Of a DNA stretch of 64,000 nt, positions 10,133 to 22,214 are shown piece after piece; the stretch's first letter is position 1, and each line of letters begins with the position of its first letter. Source of the DNA: Gambelia wislizenii (Eukaryota; Chordata; Lepidosauria; Squamata; Crotaphytidae); the NCBI GenBank assembly GCA_030847615.1, contig JAUMIR010000005.1, forward strand, positions 169,412,596-169,476,595. The letters are read 5' to 3'. A model generated the notes under the pieces. The model was not told the DNA's origin. It saw only the letters and a program-made list of their open reading frames with translations, and did not search any database. Position numbers and translations under genes: made by a program.

Positions 10133-10652
10133 CAAGGAAATTAGCCTGTCATTTTGAGCAGAATTTAAAAATATACATGGAGCTGCAATACTGTTCAAAT
10201 AATCTGGGTGATGATTTTTGTCATGTCTGTATTACCATGCTTTGCTGAAGACCTCACTGTATTTTATACTGATAACATGTACGAGTTACCATAGGCATTG
10301 TGTAACATGTTACACAACACAAAAACTGCCTCTCATTTTTTTAAAAAGTCATTTTCCATCAGTTTTATTTTCCATGCTGAAAAATATGTGCTTGGTAGAA
10401 AATAGTGCTTATGTGACACCAGTTTTCACTGTTTGACAGATGAGGTTTGGGGGAATAGGATTTTGTGCTTTCAGTTCCAAATGGCTCCTTCCACAGCTAA
10501 AAATAATAATAATAAAAAAAGTGATTCTCTCTGAAATATACAACTCTTATAAGGATGCTTTTTAATGTGTGTAAAGTGCCTTGGAAACTTATAGACATCA
10601 AACAGTGCCTGCAATTCATAGAAACACCCCACTAACAAAGAACAACCCAAAT
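10133..10652. other. No recognisable feature
   Basis: AT-rich unassigned DNA. Confidence 0.35.
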
Positions 10653-10895
10653 CAGATGCCCATATCTGTGGGATTTGGTTCCCAGACTTACCATAGATAG
10701 CAGAAATGGTGGATAACAGCAAACCCTATTAAAATAAAGTAGAAACATAATAGTGTTTTGTAGAAGGACCTAGAGGATGCCTAGAGAGGATGCCTCTCTA
10801 GGCATTTTCCAGCATGCCTCTATGTCCCCTATTTTGTGTTCTGCAGATAACTGAAACCCACGGATATTGGTTACGCAGATACAGGGGTTCAACTG
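10653..10895. mobile_element. Decayed Tigger-like MITE
   Basis: The left end (CAGATGCCCATATCTGTGGG) and the complement of the right end (CAGTTGAACCCCTGTATCTG) are related inverted repeats of the pogo/Tigger type. The expected TA duplication is not preserved. No transposase. Confidence 0.5.
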
Positions 10896-10957
10896 TGTAT
10901 GCAGGATGTCAGCCTGACACAGTAGAGTGGAAGGAGCTGAGAAACATGTAGAAGATA

Positions 10958-11192
10958 TTGCTGTTGTTTTGATGTGCCTTCAAGCTGATTCTGACTTATG
11001 GCAACCATATTAAAAGTTTTCTTGGCAAGACTTGTTCAAAGAGGGTTTTCCTTTGGCGTCCTCTGAGGCTGAGAGAGAGTGACTTATCCAAGGTCACCCA
11101 GTGGGTTTCCATGGTTGATCAAGAATTCAAACCCAGGTTTCCCAAAGTTCTAGTCCAATACTCAAACCACTATATCACACTGACTCCCAAGG
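10958..11192 (-). mobile_element. Near full-length Sauria-type SINE with 8-bp duplication
   Basis: On the plus strand it runs from the tail complement (TTGTTTTGATGTGCCTTCAAG), through GACTTATGGCAACC, GGCAAGACTTGTTCAAAG, GAGGCTGAGAGAGAGTGAC and CAAGGTCACCCAGTGGGTTT, to the tRNA-derived head (CAAACCACTATATCACACTG). AGAAGATA lies directly outside both ends (10950-10957 and 11193-11200). The SINE transcribes from right to left using an internal RNA polymerase III promoter in its head. Its tail resembles that of the RTE/BovB class, as reported for Sauria SINEs, so such a LINE probably moved it. Confidence 0.85.
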
Positions 11193-11200
11193 AGAAGATA

Positions 11201-13121
11201 ACTACAGTATATGTAAAAGCAACTGTCTACAATGAACAGAAGGAATTAACCTTGACATTATTCTCCTCACATTCTACAGCTTGGAAAGTTACATTTAAAA
11301 AGTAATTATTTGTAGTTAAATTTGCACAGAACCTTCTAATGTAGCTAATGCTTTGATTACAAGTTTAAACAAAGTGGTTCTGTACTTTCTTTCTATAAAC
11401 ACTTTCGTTTTTATTTACTTTAAAGTCTGAATGCTAGCAGCCACTAGCCTGCGGTACAAAGTACATCCTTTTTCCATCCACCTCATGGTTGCCTCAATAC
11501 TTATAATACAATTCAAGGCAGCAGCAGGAGACATTACATGAACCATAAGATAGTCTTCCCTCAATAATAGTGAGTTCATAAACCAAAACTAGCTGTAAAA
11601 ATAAAAAAGGTGTAACATCACACCAACAAAGGCATGATATTAACCCTCATTAAGTTTCAATTGTATTTTAGCTCTATCTTCATTACTAGAAAGATTTAAT
11701 TAGAAGTAACTAGTTACGTTAAGTAGTCATTTCCATGCTCTTATTGATTCATATAGTTTTTGCTAAGGTGAAGCCTAATTGTGGGGTTGTCATACTCTCA
11801 TTCAAGGACAATTTTTGCACAGTATGAAAAAAAGGCCATAGTTTTAAATTACTAGATCCCCCTCCATTTTGTTTTTCCTTTTCAAAAATACTGGTTCCTA
11901 AAGAATAACAATTTTTACTTTTTTTTTCTCTCAGCAGATTTATATGTCCCCAGGACTTTTTACCAGAAATCTGTTCAAAGACTGATAAACGGTGTTAGCA
12001 ACATAATAGCCTCAGCACAGGTGTGTTAAATTCCCTAAATATTCCAGATGCAAAACCCAGTCTCTAGCTGGCAAAACACCAATTACTGTCTTGAATGACA
12101 TGTGCAGGCTTTAGAAAGCTGCTGTGGTGCTAGAATGCCACCATCTGGTTGGGATTTTTTTTTTATTTTTTTTTAAAAAGATCTATGCTTTTCAGATGTA
12201 GAAGAAAAAAATGAGGACTCAGCTCATCAAAGTATTCATCAGGATGCCACCAAGAATCTTTTAGATATGCAGCACATGTGTACCCAGCATATTTCCACAC
12301 TTAGTGATTCAGGGTGTTCGAATATATGGAAAATTGTATAAAAGAGATGAAACTGCTTTGTTCGCTTTTACCCCATATTTCAAAAATCAATATGGCGTGT
12401 GGAATTATAAAAAAGAAATTTACATTATCTCAGATTTTTATGAATTTATGCAGTTTGTGGTCTCTCAGGGTGTTAACAAAAGGGCACTTAAATCTTCTAT
12501 TTTCCCATCACTGGAAGGGGGGAAATAGCATCTGACTCTTTTTTTAAATTATAAACAAGTGAATGAACACAACTAAAAATGTGCATCTTTGGAAAATGTG
12601 AATAAACACACTTGGGTAAACGGGAGGAATGCATTAAAATTTGTACATTGCAAAAAAATGCATGATTACAGTAAGTGTGTACCAAAATATGTACAAATTT
12701 TTGTGATGCTGAAGAAAAAAAGCAATAATTAAGCTCCTACATCATGGTGAGTAGCACAAATCTACACAGGTGGAGTTACACAATGATTCTGTTGTGTAGT
12801 CTTTGTGTTGAATGGCACAGTTGCACAACTGAATCAATACTGAAATGTGCATTGAAAAGCAAATCTGCATGCATGTATGAATCCTCATTCACATCAGTGT
12901 GGGAAGCTCCACACAAATTGGGTTCACCCACCTTTGATAGCTCCTTTAAAATTTGGACTACAACCCAGGGTGGATTCACCACACCATTGATGATGTGACC
13001 TGATGGCATTGATACCAGCAAGCATTGACCAAAAAATAACATGTGTCACAAATGTTGAGTCATAAATAAATAGATTATCAGAAACCCTCAGGAGAATGCT
13101 GCTGTTTCTTTTGCTGTCACA
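11201..13121. other. Repeat-poor stretch, candidate conserved or intronic sequence
   Basis: Apart from short homopolymer runs, no known transposon signature is visible for about 1.9 kb, which is unusual in this window. It contains a pyrimidine tract and exon-like segment at 11938-12020. A frame at 12304-12528 is open for 74 codons but shows no domain. I cannot tell from one sequence whether it is conserved. Confidence 0.3.
11938..12020 (+). other. Possible 83-nt coding exon
   Basis: A strong pyrimidine tract ends in TCTCTCAGCAG at 11937, a good splice acceptor. The third frame is then open for 27 codons (LYVPRTFYQKSVQRLINGVS...) to a CACAG|GTGTGT donor-like junction at 12020/12021. The other two frames contain stops. 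Entry would be in the phase completing a split codon and exit in phase 0. I do not recognise the peptide. Such a combination can arise by chance, and no neighbouring exon was found, so it is only a candidate. Confidence 0.22.
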
Positions 13122-13600
13122 GGGCTCATCTACACAAGCCAGGATATGCCAACTCCCTGCGCTGTATCCTGGCTGCAGATTAGGCCCATTCCTTACCTAT
13201 TTCCTCCACAAAATGGACCAGAGTCCAGACAGGCCCACTGGCCCACCACTGCAGCCACCACTGCTATCTCCCTTGCCCTCCCAGAAGCAAGGAAGCCAGC
13301 CCACAACATGTGACTTAGGACCCCTGCGTGTGACCAATCTTGGTCATATGCTGTGGTCCTGCTTTCTGCTTTGGAGAGAGTGAGGGAGACCAGCAGCTGC
13401 AGCAATGGGTCGGCCTGCTGGGATGAGCTCCTATGGACGGACAGGACCTACTCCATTCCTTCCTGGCAGGAATGGATTAAACCAGGTGTTGTTTTTTTTA
13501 ATGCAGTAAAATGTCCTACTCTGTCTTCCAGCCATCTGAGCCCTGTATTTGCCCCAGGGGTGGTGGGGGCTGCCTGGGAGCAGAATGGGGCAAAATCATA
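13122..13600 (+). mobile_element. Harbinger-like element, right end lost
   Basis: It starts GGGCTCATCTACAC, the terminal repeat of the family seen at 2701, 15078 and 53727. The body matches those members: GTGTGACCAATCTTGGTCATATG at 13327-13350 is the family palindrome, and TTTGCCCCAGGGG...GGCTGCCTGGG follows. No right terminal repeat is found near 13600, so the copy is truncated. No coding capacity. Confidence 0.6.
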
Positions 13601-15077
13601 ACTCAGAAACAACTTGTAAGCACACAACAACAACAAAATGTGTAATACATACACGCAAATACATACACTCAGAATGCATATTAACCGTGTGTGTGTGAGA
13701 GAGTGACCGCCCAATTTTTGTTGAATAAAGCATCCAGGGTGTCTATGTAAAACTCCTATTACAGAAACCTGAAATCTCTGTCTTACTGGGGCAGGGGCAG
13801 TGAGTAAGTCAAGGTTTGTGTATAAAATAGCAATATTTTACAGGATTCTGCCATCACAGTTAACCGGCAGGTTTTATAATCTTTCACTGCTTTTTAATTG
13901 GCAGTTGTTAATATGGATACTGGTTTACTGTTATTTGTGAATATAGACAAATTGAATTTATATGAATGTATCAATATATATCTACAGTACTGCCATTGAA
14001 AGAAAAGCTGTTCAGAAATTTTACAGGTTTTTTTTAAAAAAAATCATGATTTCTTGATTTCATCTGAACTGGGCCATTGAATGGCCAAAGGCAAGAAAGA
14101 AAACATTTCTGTCACTTTAATAATTTTGCAGTTGGGGGAATGTTGGCAGGTGTGCTTGCCATGCAGATATGAGTAAAGCCACACCTGTCAAAATCCCTTC
14201 AGCTATGGCTCTGCTGAATATAAAGGTGAGCTTTCCTTCTTAACTGCAAGCCACACTACACAGAGAACTGAGAAGTGATTTGGCATTTGCTATCTCATGA
14301 AGTCCCTGAGTGATTGAGGCAAAGCATGTTGCCTGATAACACATGTAATCACTAAGGCTGAGGGGACCCTACCAATATTTGGTTTCTGATCTAGAAATTT
14401 AACATAGTTGAGCAGTGAATGAATGTCATCACTTTGAAATAAAAGGTTATGCTATATTAGTTAACAAAATTGCTGCCTTGAGACAATGAAGGTAGCAGAT
14501 GTGCCACTGCATGACCTCATGACCTTTACCACTTAAAGGTCAAAATCTGTGCCTCCGCACAAAAGGGTGTCATTTGAGCATTGAGTTTTGTGTATATTTG
14601 TCATGTTGCTCAATCAGAAAGATATGACAACAAATAGCTGGTCAGCATCTGTCAGGGTCAACCTAAGTGTGATAGAATGTTGCAGGTCACCTTTATGGCA
14701 CAGATATTACAATTCACGCTGATGTCAGCAGGCATTGTAGCAGTGTTTCAGTGTTTTGTTTCTGATGACTATTTCTTCACTAATTGCTTCTTTGACCTTA
14801 TTGTTATTCAACCACTCTTGATTAGAAAATTGTTCTATGGAATTGAACATATATGCCTTATGGTAGTGTAGCAGCTGTCTAATGGCTACAGAGGTGACTC
14901 AAAAATCAATATCCTAGGTTCTATGGGATTTTCCATTTACTATCAGATGGAGAAAGAACTGAGAATAAACAGGGAAGAATGTGCAAATGTAGATATTTTG
15001 AGGAAAGCACCTGTGGGTTTGTTTGTTTTCTCCCAGAGTTACAGAGAATAGGGGAAGTTTGAGGATATGATATCTTA
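13601..15077. other. No recognisable feature
   Basis: About 1.5 kb of AT-rich sequence without a recognised gene or repeat family; one short inverted repeat AGGTGTG...CACACCT near 14146-14187 is of no known meaning. Confidence 0.35.
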
Positions 15078-15804
15078 GGGCTTGTCCACACAGGACAAAA
15101 ATGCTGTATTCATCCTGAATCCAGTGCTGGCTGTCCAGATGACATATGGCTACTTCTGGAGAGGAGCTGCAGTTTTTGGCCCTTAACCCAACTTTGACCT
15201 GCACTAAGCAAAGTCATGGAAAGGTCCAATGTTTCCTGGAAAACCCAGAGTGGTTTCGGGGTCTGTTGGCATGTGGACAGCGGGATCGGGTCCAGTTCAG
15301 CTGATCCAGTTGGCCACATGGCAAAAGCAGTGCCATCCCTCTTACCCTGCATTGTGAAGTGCAAGGAAGGGGATGAATTCCTGTTGGAGAAGCTGCAGCC
15401 ACTTCCTTGCCAGCTGAGGAGCTCCATGGAAAGCCTGCCCAGTGTGCCATCCCTTCTGCTGAGGTCATATTGGGACACCTGTTCAATCAACAAAGAGGGG
15501 ATAGAGTGTCCCCCTCCTTGTTGATCACATGTCTGGGTGCCTGTTTTGAGCTCAGCAGAAGCAATGGCATGCCAGGCAGGCTTTCCACAGAGCTCTTCGG
15601 CTGGCAAGGAAGTGGCAGTGGCAGTTCCTACAACAGGGGATGGGCAGGGGGGCAATGTGGTGTTGGTTCAGCTGGCCTATGTGGTCAATGATGGACATCA
15701 CACCAGATTCAGCCCAGTGTGTGTGCCTGCCATCGTGGTCAACCTGGGGTTGGTCTGGAGCATAATGCTGGCCTCAGATTTAAGTGGCCAGTGTAGACAA
15801 GCCC
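15078..15804. mobile_element. PIF/Harbinger-like MITE, 727 bp, TTA duplication
   Basis: The ends are GGGCTTGTCCACAC and GTGTAGACAAGCCC, a 14-bp terminal inverted repeat with one mismatch. TTA flanks both sides (15075-15077 and 15805-15807), the standard PIF/Harbinger 3-bp target. The two halves of the body are inverted relative to each other (for example GAAAGCCTGCCCAGTGTG near 15428 against GGCAGGCTTTCCACAGAG near 15575). Frames of 90-180 codons on both strands follow from this palindromic GC-rich body and contain no transposase or Myb-like domain. Confidence 0.78.
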
Positions 15805-16138
15805 TTAGATATTGGTCACAGTTTGAAACACATATTTAAAGAGTGTTCCATACAGTCTGTGTGCACTTCCTAACTCCTTTTGCCATACCTCAAGCCTCCA
15901 TTATTTTATCTGCCACAAGGCATCAGGAAACTGACATTTTTTTATTAAAAAAAATTGGAAACAAATATCATCTGGAGTGGCAATTTATCTTTAAAAAAAA
16001 TATTATATTTATTAAGTTACAATACTTTTTCACGATAAAAAAAGCATGTCAACAATATCACTTGGTGACTCACTATATCAGACAGGATTGAAACAAACAC
16101 ATTCAAATTAATTAAAATTACCGTAATTAGCATGGTTT

Positions 16139-16274
16139 GACCTTCCTTGGAGGTCTTTAAACAGAGGCTGGATGGCCATCTGTCGGGGATGCTTTGATCG
16201 TGATTTCCTGCATGGCAGGGGGTTGGACTGGATGGCCCTCATGGTCCCTTCCAACTCTGCAGTTCTATGATTCT
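16139..16274 (+). repeat. CR1 3' end fragment
   Basis: The sequence runs from CTTGGAGGTCTTTAAACAGA through GGCAGGGGGTTGGACTGGAT to TTCTATGATTCT, the last coding block, 3' UTR and octamer tail of CR1. ATGGTTT occurs on both sides (16132-16138 and 16275-16281), a possible short duplication. Only about 136 bp are present, a severe 5' truncation. Confidence 0.9.
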
Positions 16275-16343
16275 ATGGTTTAAGGCCAAAGGAGCACACT
16301 CTGGGCTCCCCTTAGTATGCATAACCAAGTTTTAGATGTCTAA

Positions 16344-16716
16344 GGGCTCATCTAGACATGACAGTTTACTGCGAGTGGGTGAACATTTTTACCCATTCAC
16401 AGTGAAGCTGATTTATCTTCACCATTTCTGCACCTATTTGCATCCATTCGAATTGAGCGAGTATACACACTCATAAAGGGCAATTGAGCAAAAATGTGCA
16501 GCAATGCAAATTCGGATGGGCACAGATCCAAAAATGCACATCTATGCACATTTTCCAGGAAGCTTCAAGGGAAACCATGAATCCTTTTACTGCATTGTTT
16601 GTGGAGTTTTTAGCCCCGCTCCCTCGGAATATTGTGAATTCCCTTCAGATCTCATTTGGATAGAGCATATTCTCTGCTAATTCTATGAGGAGTATTTTCA
16701 TCACATAGACAAGCCC
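16344..16716. mobile_element. PIF/Harbinger-like MITE, 373 bp, TAA duplication
   Basis: Left end GGGCTCATCTAGAC and right end ATAGACAAGCCC are inverted relatives. TAA flanks both (16341-16343 and 16717-16719). The interior differs from the 15078 group, so this is a distinct subfamily. No coding capacity. Confidence 0.65.
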
Positions 16717-16719
16717 TAA

Positions 16720-17667
16720 GTGTCATGGTTCTGGATTCATGCCTCTAACAGACACACGATGATGGTGATGATGACAATGACATAGAAGATCCCTTTTGTT
16801 ATTAGTACAGTGACAATAAATTAAGGTGGACATAATGATAGAACTGGAGTTATTTTTCAGATAAGCAGAGGCAGAGATAAATTCTAGCCTTTGAACTGAA
16901 AAGCAAATAAAAGCAAATAAAATTTGCCTTTATAGGCAGTGGGAATACAGTTCTGAAGGCAACTATTTTTAAAAAAGAAAGAAAAGAAAGGAATTTATCT
17001 GACTATAAACAACAACAATGCAGAGACCTCCAATAGTTGCATACAAGTGCTTCTATGCACAGTGGTGTTTTCCTTTGCTTTGCTCCCTACCACCATCACT
17101 CCTCCATCTTCTGGAATTCATATCCAACATTCCTTTCTTGTTATTTATTCATTTTTCTCTGATAAAATTATGTACGTGTATCAAAGTGGATGTAGGAAAC
17201 AATCAAAAGTGTGTCACTCCTATGATCCCATATACTCTCATAAAAATACCCCGTGAAATCTGAAAAGAACAATTTCCCGTTTTGCTCTACCTCATGCAAC
17301 ATAGATTGAAAGGGAGTGCAAGATCAATCTTGCAGTGCCAAAGAAGCATGGGGAACAGGAAGTCAAACCCAGTTGTACTTCCTGCTGTAATTCTGGCAAG
17401 GAGCAGCTTGTTTTCCACAGAACTTTCTTTCCTATTGTTATTATCTACATATAAAGATATGCAAAATCCCCATATGGAAAACACAGTAGCAGCAAGGAGT
17501 TCTACTTTACAAAGAACAATCATTTATTCAAAGGATGACCGAGTTCAAGTCCCCTTGAAGGTTAGAGGTCACTAGCCTTGAAGCTTTCCATCAATAGTTA
17601 CTACTGGATTGGGCTGAGCAGGCACACAGGTGACCTGCTCACAACCTTCTCCGCTATGATGAGATGT
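16720..17667. other. No recognisable feature
   Basis: Unassigned sequence; small frames on both strands lack any domain signature. Confidence 0.35.
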
Positions 17668-17745
17668 AGTGTATTGTATTGTATTGTGTTTATTGGAGTT
17701 ATCTCCTGCCTTTCTCCCAAGATGGGAATCAAGGCAGCTATTTAA
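17668..17745 (-). repeat. LINE/SINE 3' tail, minus strand
   Basis: The plus strand has TATTGTATTG repeats, then CCTGCCTTTCTCCCAAGATGGGAATCAAGGCAGC. The complement is the GCCGCC...GAGAAAGGCGG-type hairpin and short-repeat tail, also seen at 26329 and 54268 and in the tRNA SINEs. Confidence 0.5.
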
Positions 17746-18020
17746 ATTATCTCTCTAAATTAGAATGATTTCCATTTTTGCATTTATACCTACAAATTAG
17801 CATATATGTATTTTATGCATATAAGTGTCTTCTTTGTTCCTCTATTTTGGCAGTGTGTAAATGGCCACACTAAGGGCACATAGGTCTCTAAACTGAAGCA
17901 TATGCATGTGAACACAAAACTAGATTGAGTATGTTGGAGCTCTAGAATAATTTCAAAAAATAGCTCCCCCATATATGCATATGCAAATTGTTCGAGAAAT
18001 AGAGCCATGGAAAGCAATCA

Positions 18021-18292
18021 AGAAGCCCTGGTGGAGCAGTGGTTAAATGCCAGTACTGCAAGTCACCACGTTGCAAGTTCTATTCCAGAAGGCTCCAAGG
18101 TTCACTCAGCCTTCCATCCTTGCGTAGGTCGGTAAAATGAGGACCCGGCTTGTGGGGGCAATTAGCTAACACACATTGGAAACTGCTTAATGCACTGTAG
18201 ATGTGTAAATTGCTATTGCTTAAAACAATTTGTAAGCCGCTCTGATAGCCTTGTGGCTGAAGAGTGGGGTATAAATAAATAAATAAATAAAT
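18021..18292 (+). mobile_element. tRNA-type SINE, near full length
   Basis: The head has an A-box-like TGGTGGAGCAGTGG and a damaged B-box (AAGTTCTATTCC). The middle has CTCAGCCTTCCATCC and GTCGGTAAAATGAGGACC; the 3' part ends with TTTGTAAGCCGCTCTGATAG, GGCTGAAGAGTGGGG and AAAT repeats. It is the reference for the truncated copy at 528-686. RNA polymerase III would start at the left end. No target duplication was resolved. The B-box change suggests weak or no promoter activity. Confidence 0.8.
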
Positions 18293-18796
18293 AATTGCAA
18301 AGTATAGTGGGACCTTGGTATCTGTGGGGGTTTGGGTCCAGGACCCCTTGTAGACACTCAAAAATGTGGATGCTCAACTCAGCTGCCACTGCTCCTGCTT
18401 GGGGAACTGAGCATACTTCCTGAAGCTGCTGCTGCCACCTCAGATTTGCATGCCCCAGCCAGTTGCATCATCATTGTTGCCTGGGCAAAACATGCAACAT
18501 GGAGGAGGAGGAGCAGGCCTCCTCAGGCTGCATACTGCTGGGACAGCTGAGGTGTTGGCGGCTTCTGCTTCTCCTCCTCTTCCTCCTCCTGTTGCTATGT
18601 GCCACATGTGTCTTTGTTTTGTCTTATGGAACTGGTGTCCGCCCTCCATATCTGTTTCCTCCATGCCTCATTTCCCTCAGTTTCCTCCATGCCTTGGTTT
18701 CCCCCCACCCTCATCTCCCCCTCGTCTTCACCTGCTGACTGGGTCACTGAGGCCACCTCCAATCTTCCAGGGCCTCTTCTAGATTCCAGAGCATAT

Positions 18797-20085
18797 CATT
18801 AAACAGACAGACTGTAACCACTTAGAAAGGAATGCCAGGATCACTAAAAGTCAACACGGATTTCTCAAAAACAAGTCATGCCAGACTAATCTCATCTCTT
18901 TTTTTGATAGCGTTACAAACTTGATAGATGAAGGGAACGCAGTGGATGTAGTGTATCTTGATTTCAGTAAGGCTTTTGGCAAGGTCCCCCATGATATTCT
19001 TGCAAAAAAGTTAGTAACTTGTGGGCTAGGTAATGCAACTGTTAGGTGGATTTTTTAATTGGTTGACTGACCAAACCCAAAGGGTAGTCATCAATGGCTC
19101 ATCATCATCCTGGAGAGAAGTGACCAGCAGGGTGCCACAGGGTTCTGTCCTGGGCCCAGTGCTATTCAACATCTTTATCAATGACTTGGATTAGGGAACA
19201 GAGGGTATGCTTATCAAGTTTGCAGATGACACCAAATTAGGAGGGGTAGCTAATACCCCAGAGGACAGGATCAGAATCCAAAATGACCTCAACAGATTAG
19301 AAAGCTGGACCAATATTAACAAAATGCATTTCAACAGGGAGAAATGTAGGATACTACACTTGGGGAGTAAAAATGAAATGCACAGATATAGGATGGGTGA
19401 CACCTGGCTTGAGGGCTCTACATGCAAAAAGGATCTAGGAGTCTTAGTGGACCACAAGCGGAACATGAGTCACCAGTGTGATGCAGCAGCTTAAAAAGCC
19501 AATGCGATTCTAGGCTGCATTAATAAGAGTATAGTGTCTAGATCAAAGGAAGTAATAGTGCCACTCTAGTCAGACCTCATCTGGAATACTATATCCAGTT
19601 GTGCACACCACAATTCAGGAAAGATATTGAGAATCTGGGACATGTCCATGGGAAGGTGACCAGAATGATGGGAGGTCTGGAGGCCATGCCCTATGAGGAG
19701 TGGCTTAGGGAGCTGGGCATGTTTAGCCTGGAGAAGAGAAGGTTGAGAGGGGACATGGTAGCCATCTGTAAATATTTGAAGGAATGTCATACTGAGGATG
19801 GGGCAAGCTTGTTTTCTGCTGCTCCAGGGAATAGGACACAGAGCAATGGGTTCAGACTACAGGAAAAGAGATTCCACTTCAACATTCGGAAGAGCTTCTT
19901 GACAGTAAGAGCTGTTCAGAAGTGGAATGCACTGCCTCAGAGCATGGTGGAGTCTCCTTCCTTGGAGGTTTTTAAACAGAGGCTAGATGGCCATTTGTCA
20001 GGAATGATTTGATTGTATATTCCTGCATGGCAGGGGGTTGGACTGGCCCTTGTGGTCTCTTCCAACTCTATGATTCTATGATTCT
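18797..20085 (+). pseudogene. CR1 LINE, 5'-truncated
   Basis: It starts within the reverse transcriptase fingers (CAAAAACAAGTCATGCCAGA; then VYLDFSKAFGKVPHD, motif A), continues through [39 protein letters not shown] (FADD catalytic box) and the thumb (LEKRRLRGDMVAICKYLKEC, SLEVFKQRLDGHLSGMI), and ends in CTCTATGATTCTATGATTCT. Main frame pieces are 19207-19494 and 19599-20012, with stops at a shortened segment near 19020-19200 and around 19494-19600. It is more complete than the copy at 2714-3726 but also lacks the endonuclease. The flanks (18301-18796 and 20086-20500) are CT-rich low-complexity DNA with no gene. Confidence 0.92.
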
Positions 20086-20755
20086 TCACAGGGAGGTTCC
20101 TAAGTCTGCCCACCACTTCTGCTACACCATCTTCCTATGCGCATGCAGTGGCTCTAGGCAAAGGCATCTCTATGAAGGTGGCATCAGAGGACCAGGGCTC
20201 CACCATCATCTCCTCCTCATCCTACAGCCAGTGCTCCTGCCTGGGCAATTTTTCCCAGGGCTGCTGTTTCTGCCTCAACCTCACCTACTCCAGCCAGTGG
20301 CATTGTCAGTGTTGCCCAGGTGAAACAAGGACACACATGGCATACAGTAGCAGCAGAAGGAAGAACAGACCCCATGTGCCGCCACCTCTTCAGGTGCCCT
20401 GCTAGCCCCCATCCTGCAGGGGATGGTTCTTCCTCCTCTTCCTTCTCCTGCTGTTGTAGTCAACTTCAGATTGGTATAGCAATGTGTATACTTACCAGAC
20501 ATTGATTGCAGAACACACATAAATTGTTTTATGTCATATAATAGACTTATTTTTCAAGAAAGATTTGTTGCTGTCATTAGTACAATTTATATATTGGATA
20601 TTAATAACATTATTGTTTTATGTAATATCAGTTCATGTACTAGTAATTAGAAGTTACTTTTTAGCAGTGATTTTGCCCATATCATCTCTTCTATTGTTTG
20701 TTGCTATTGGAAATCCAGCCTTGCGGACCCAGACCATATGACCCCCTCACCCTCC

Positions 20756-22214
20756 TCAATAAAGACTCGAACACAATATATTTGTTTTTATTATATTGAT
20801 TACATCTTCAGAAAACATGGTTAAGTACAGGTTAGTAAATACATGTTCTTTGGCGATAAATAGCCGCAGCTTACAATCTAAATGGTTGGTGGCAATGCAT
20901 GGGTCGTAATCTATACGTTGATCCCACCCACCCACCCACCCCCGTGTCATGCAGATGCGGTGGTCTGGTGCTCTTACGCCCCCAGTGAGGCGCACAAGGC
21001 GGGCACAAAAGGCCCTCCCAGGGGCAACCACCCTGCATGCGAAATTCAGATGCCCCAACAGCAATTGGACTTCCTTCAGCGTGGCCTTCTCCTTCTTCCG
21101 TAGGGTTTCCAGCATCTCCCTCAGACCCCTGACCTTGTCGTTGGGCAGTCTTGACACTTCTGCTATCGAATCTAGCTGAATGCCCAGGTACACCAGGGAC
21201 GTGGCTGGGCCCACCGTCTTATCTGGAGCCAGAGGGACTCCGAGCTCATCCGCCAGAGCCTGGAAGGAAGAGAGCAAGGACCCACATTCTGCCCCTCCAG
21301 CCGGACCCATCATGAGGAAGTCATCGAAATAATGTGTGACAAAGGGGGATTCCACCTTATGTTGCAGGGCCCACTCCAGGAATGTGCTGAAAGCTTCAAA
21401 AGCCATGCAGCTGAAGGAGCAGCCCATGGGCAACGCCATGTCATAGTACCACTTATCACAGAATTTGAAACCCAACAGGCAATGGTCATCCGGATGCACC
21501 ACTAACAGCCTGAAGGCCGATTGGATGTCAGACTTGGCCATAAGCGCTCCATGGCCGCTAGTCTGCTAGTCTGACTGCATGATCCAATGAAGCGTATCTC
21601 ACCGTGCACAGTTCCGGCAGGATAGCGTCATTGACTGAAGCACCCTTCGGGTATGATAAGTGGTGTATGAGACGGAACTCCCCAGGAGCCTTCTTTGGTA
21701 CTACATCCAATGGCGAGATGCGCAAGTTGGGCATGGGCGGCTGATCGAATGGACCGGCTATGCGACCTGCCTCCAGCTCCTTCCCTATCTTGCGGGCCAG
21801 TACCTCAGGCAGCTGTGCCATCGATTTCAGGTTGCCTGAAGCAGAGGCTTCCCGGGGCCCTTGGTAAGGTATGGGAAATCCAAATTCAAAACCTGCAGCC
21901 AGGTAGGCCGCTGCTTCCCTCTTGGGGTAGGTTGCCAAGAGAGGATGCATGGCCTCCAACTTAACTGGTGTGACCGTCATACGACCTCCCCGGCCCCGGG
22001 GAGCACATTTTACTGGGCTGTTGTTGATGCTGTTGCCGGATCCTGCCTCCTTTCTGGCACCACCTGAAGCAGGGCGGCTGTTCCGAAAGAACTGGCCTCT
22101 GGCGCCCTGATGAGAACAGCTCACCTTTGGGTGACCACCCCCACAGCTGTCACAAGAGTGGTCAAACCGGCACTTGTACCAAGAGCACTTACCCCCATTG
22201 TACTCCCAGCACAC
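20756..22214 (-). pseudogene. Ngaro/DIRS-like reverse transcriptase, frameshifted
   Basis: The upstream frame (21558-22214) opens with a Cys/His cluster, CWEYNGGKCSWYKCRFDHSCDSC, then the reverse transcriptase N-terminus (GRIAGPFDQPPMPNLRISPL, VPKKAPGEFRLIHHLSYP). After a frameshift the second frame (20756-21541) has motif A (MAKSDIQSAFRLL, Asp at residue 5), ALPMGCSFSCMAFEAFS (motif B) and the catalytic YFDDFLM at residues 71-77, then LVYLGIQLDS and LLGHLNFACRVV. This order and the PMGCSFSC block are typical of DIRS/Ngaro enzymes, not LINEs. The frame loses homology after residue about 199. The enzyme cannot be complete. Confidence 0.75.

Noticed and set aside
12304..12528. 74-codon frame with a protein-like composition
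   Set aside because: No domain, no splice context, and an overlapping alternative frame is equally open.
15110..15655. 181-codon minus-strand frame
   Set aside because: Overlaps open frames on the other strand in a palindromic MITE; no Harbinger transposase or Myb-like domain seen.
18301..18796. Possible DNA element starting TATAGTGGGACCTTGG
   Set aside because: The start resembles a Tigger-type end, but no matching inverted end was found before or after the CR1; left unassigned.
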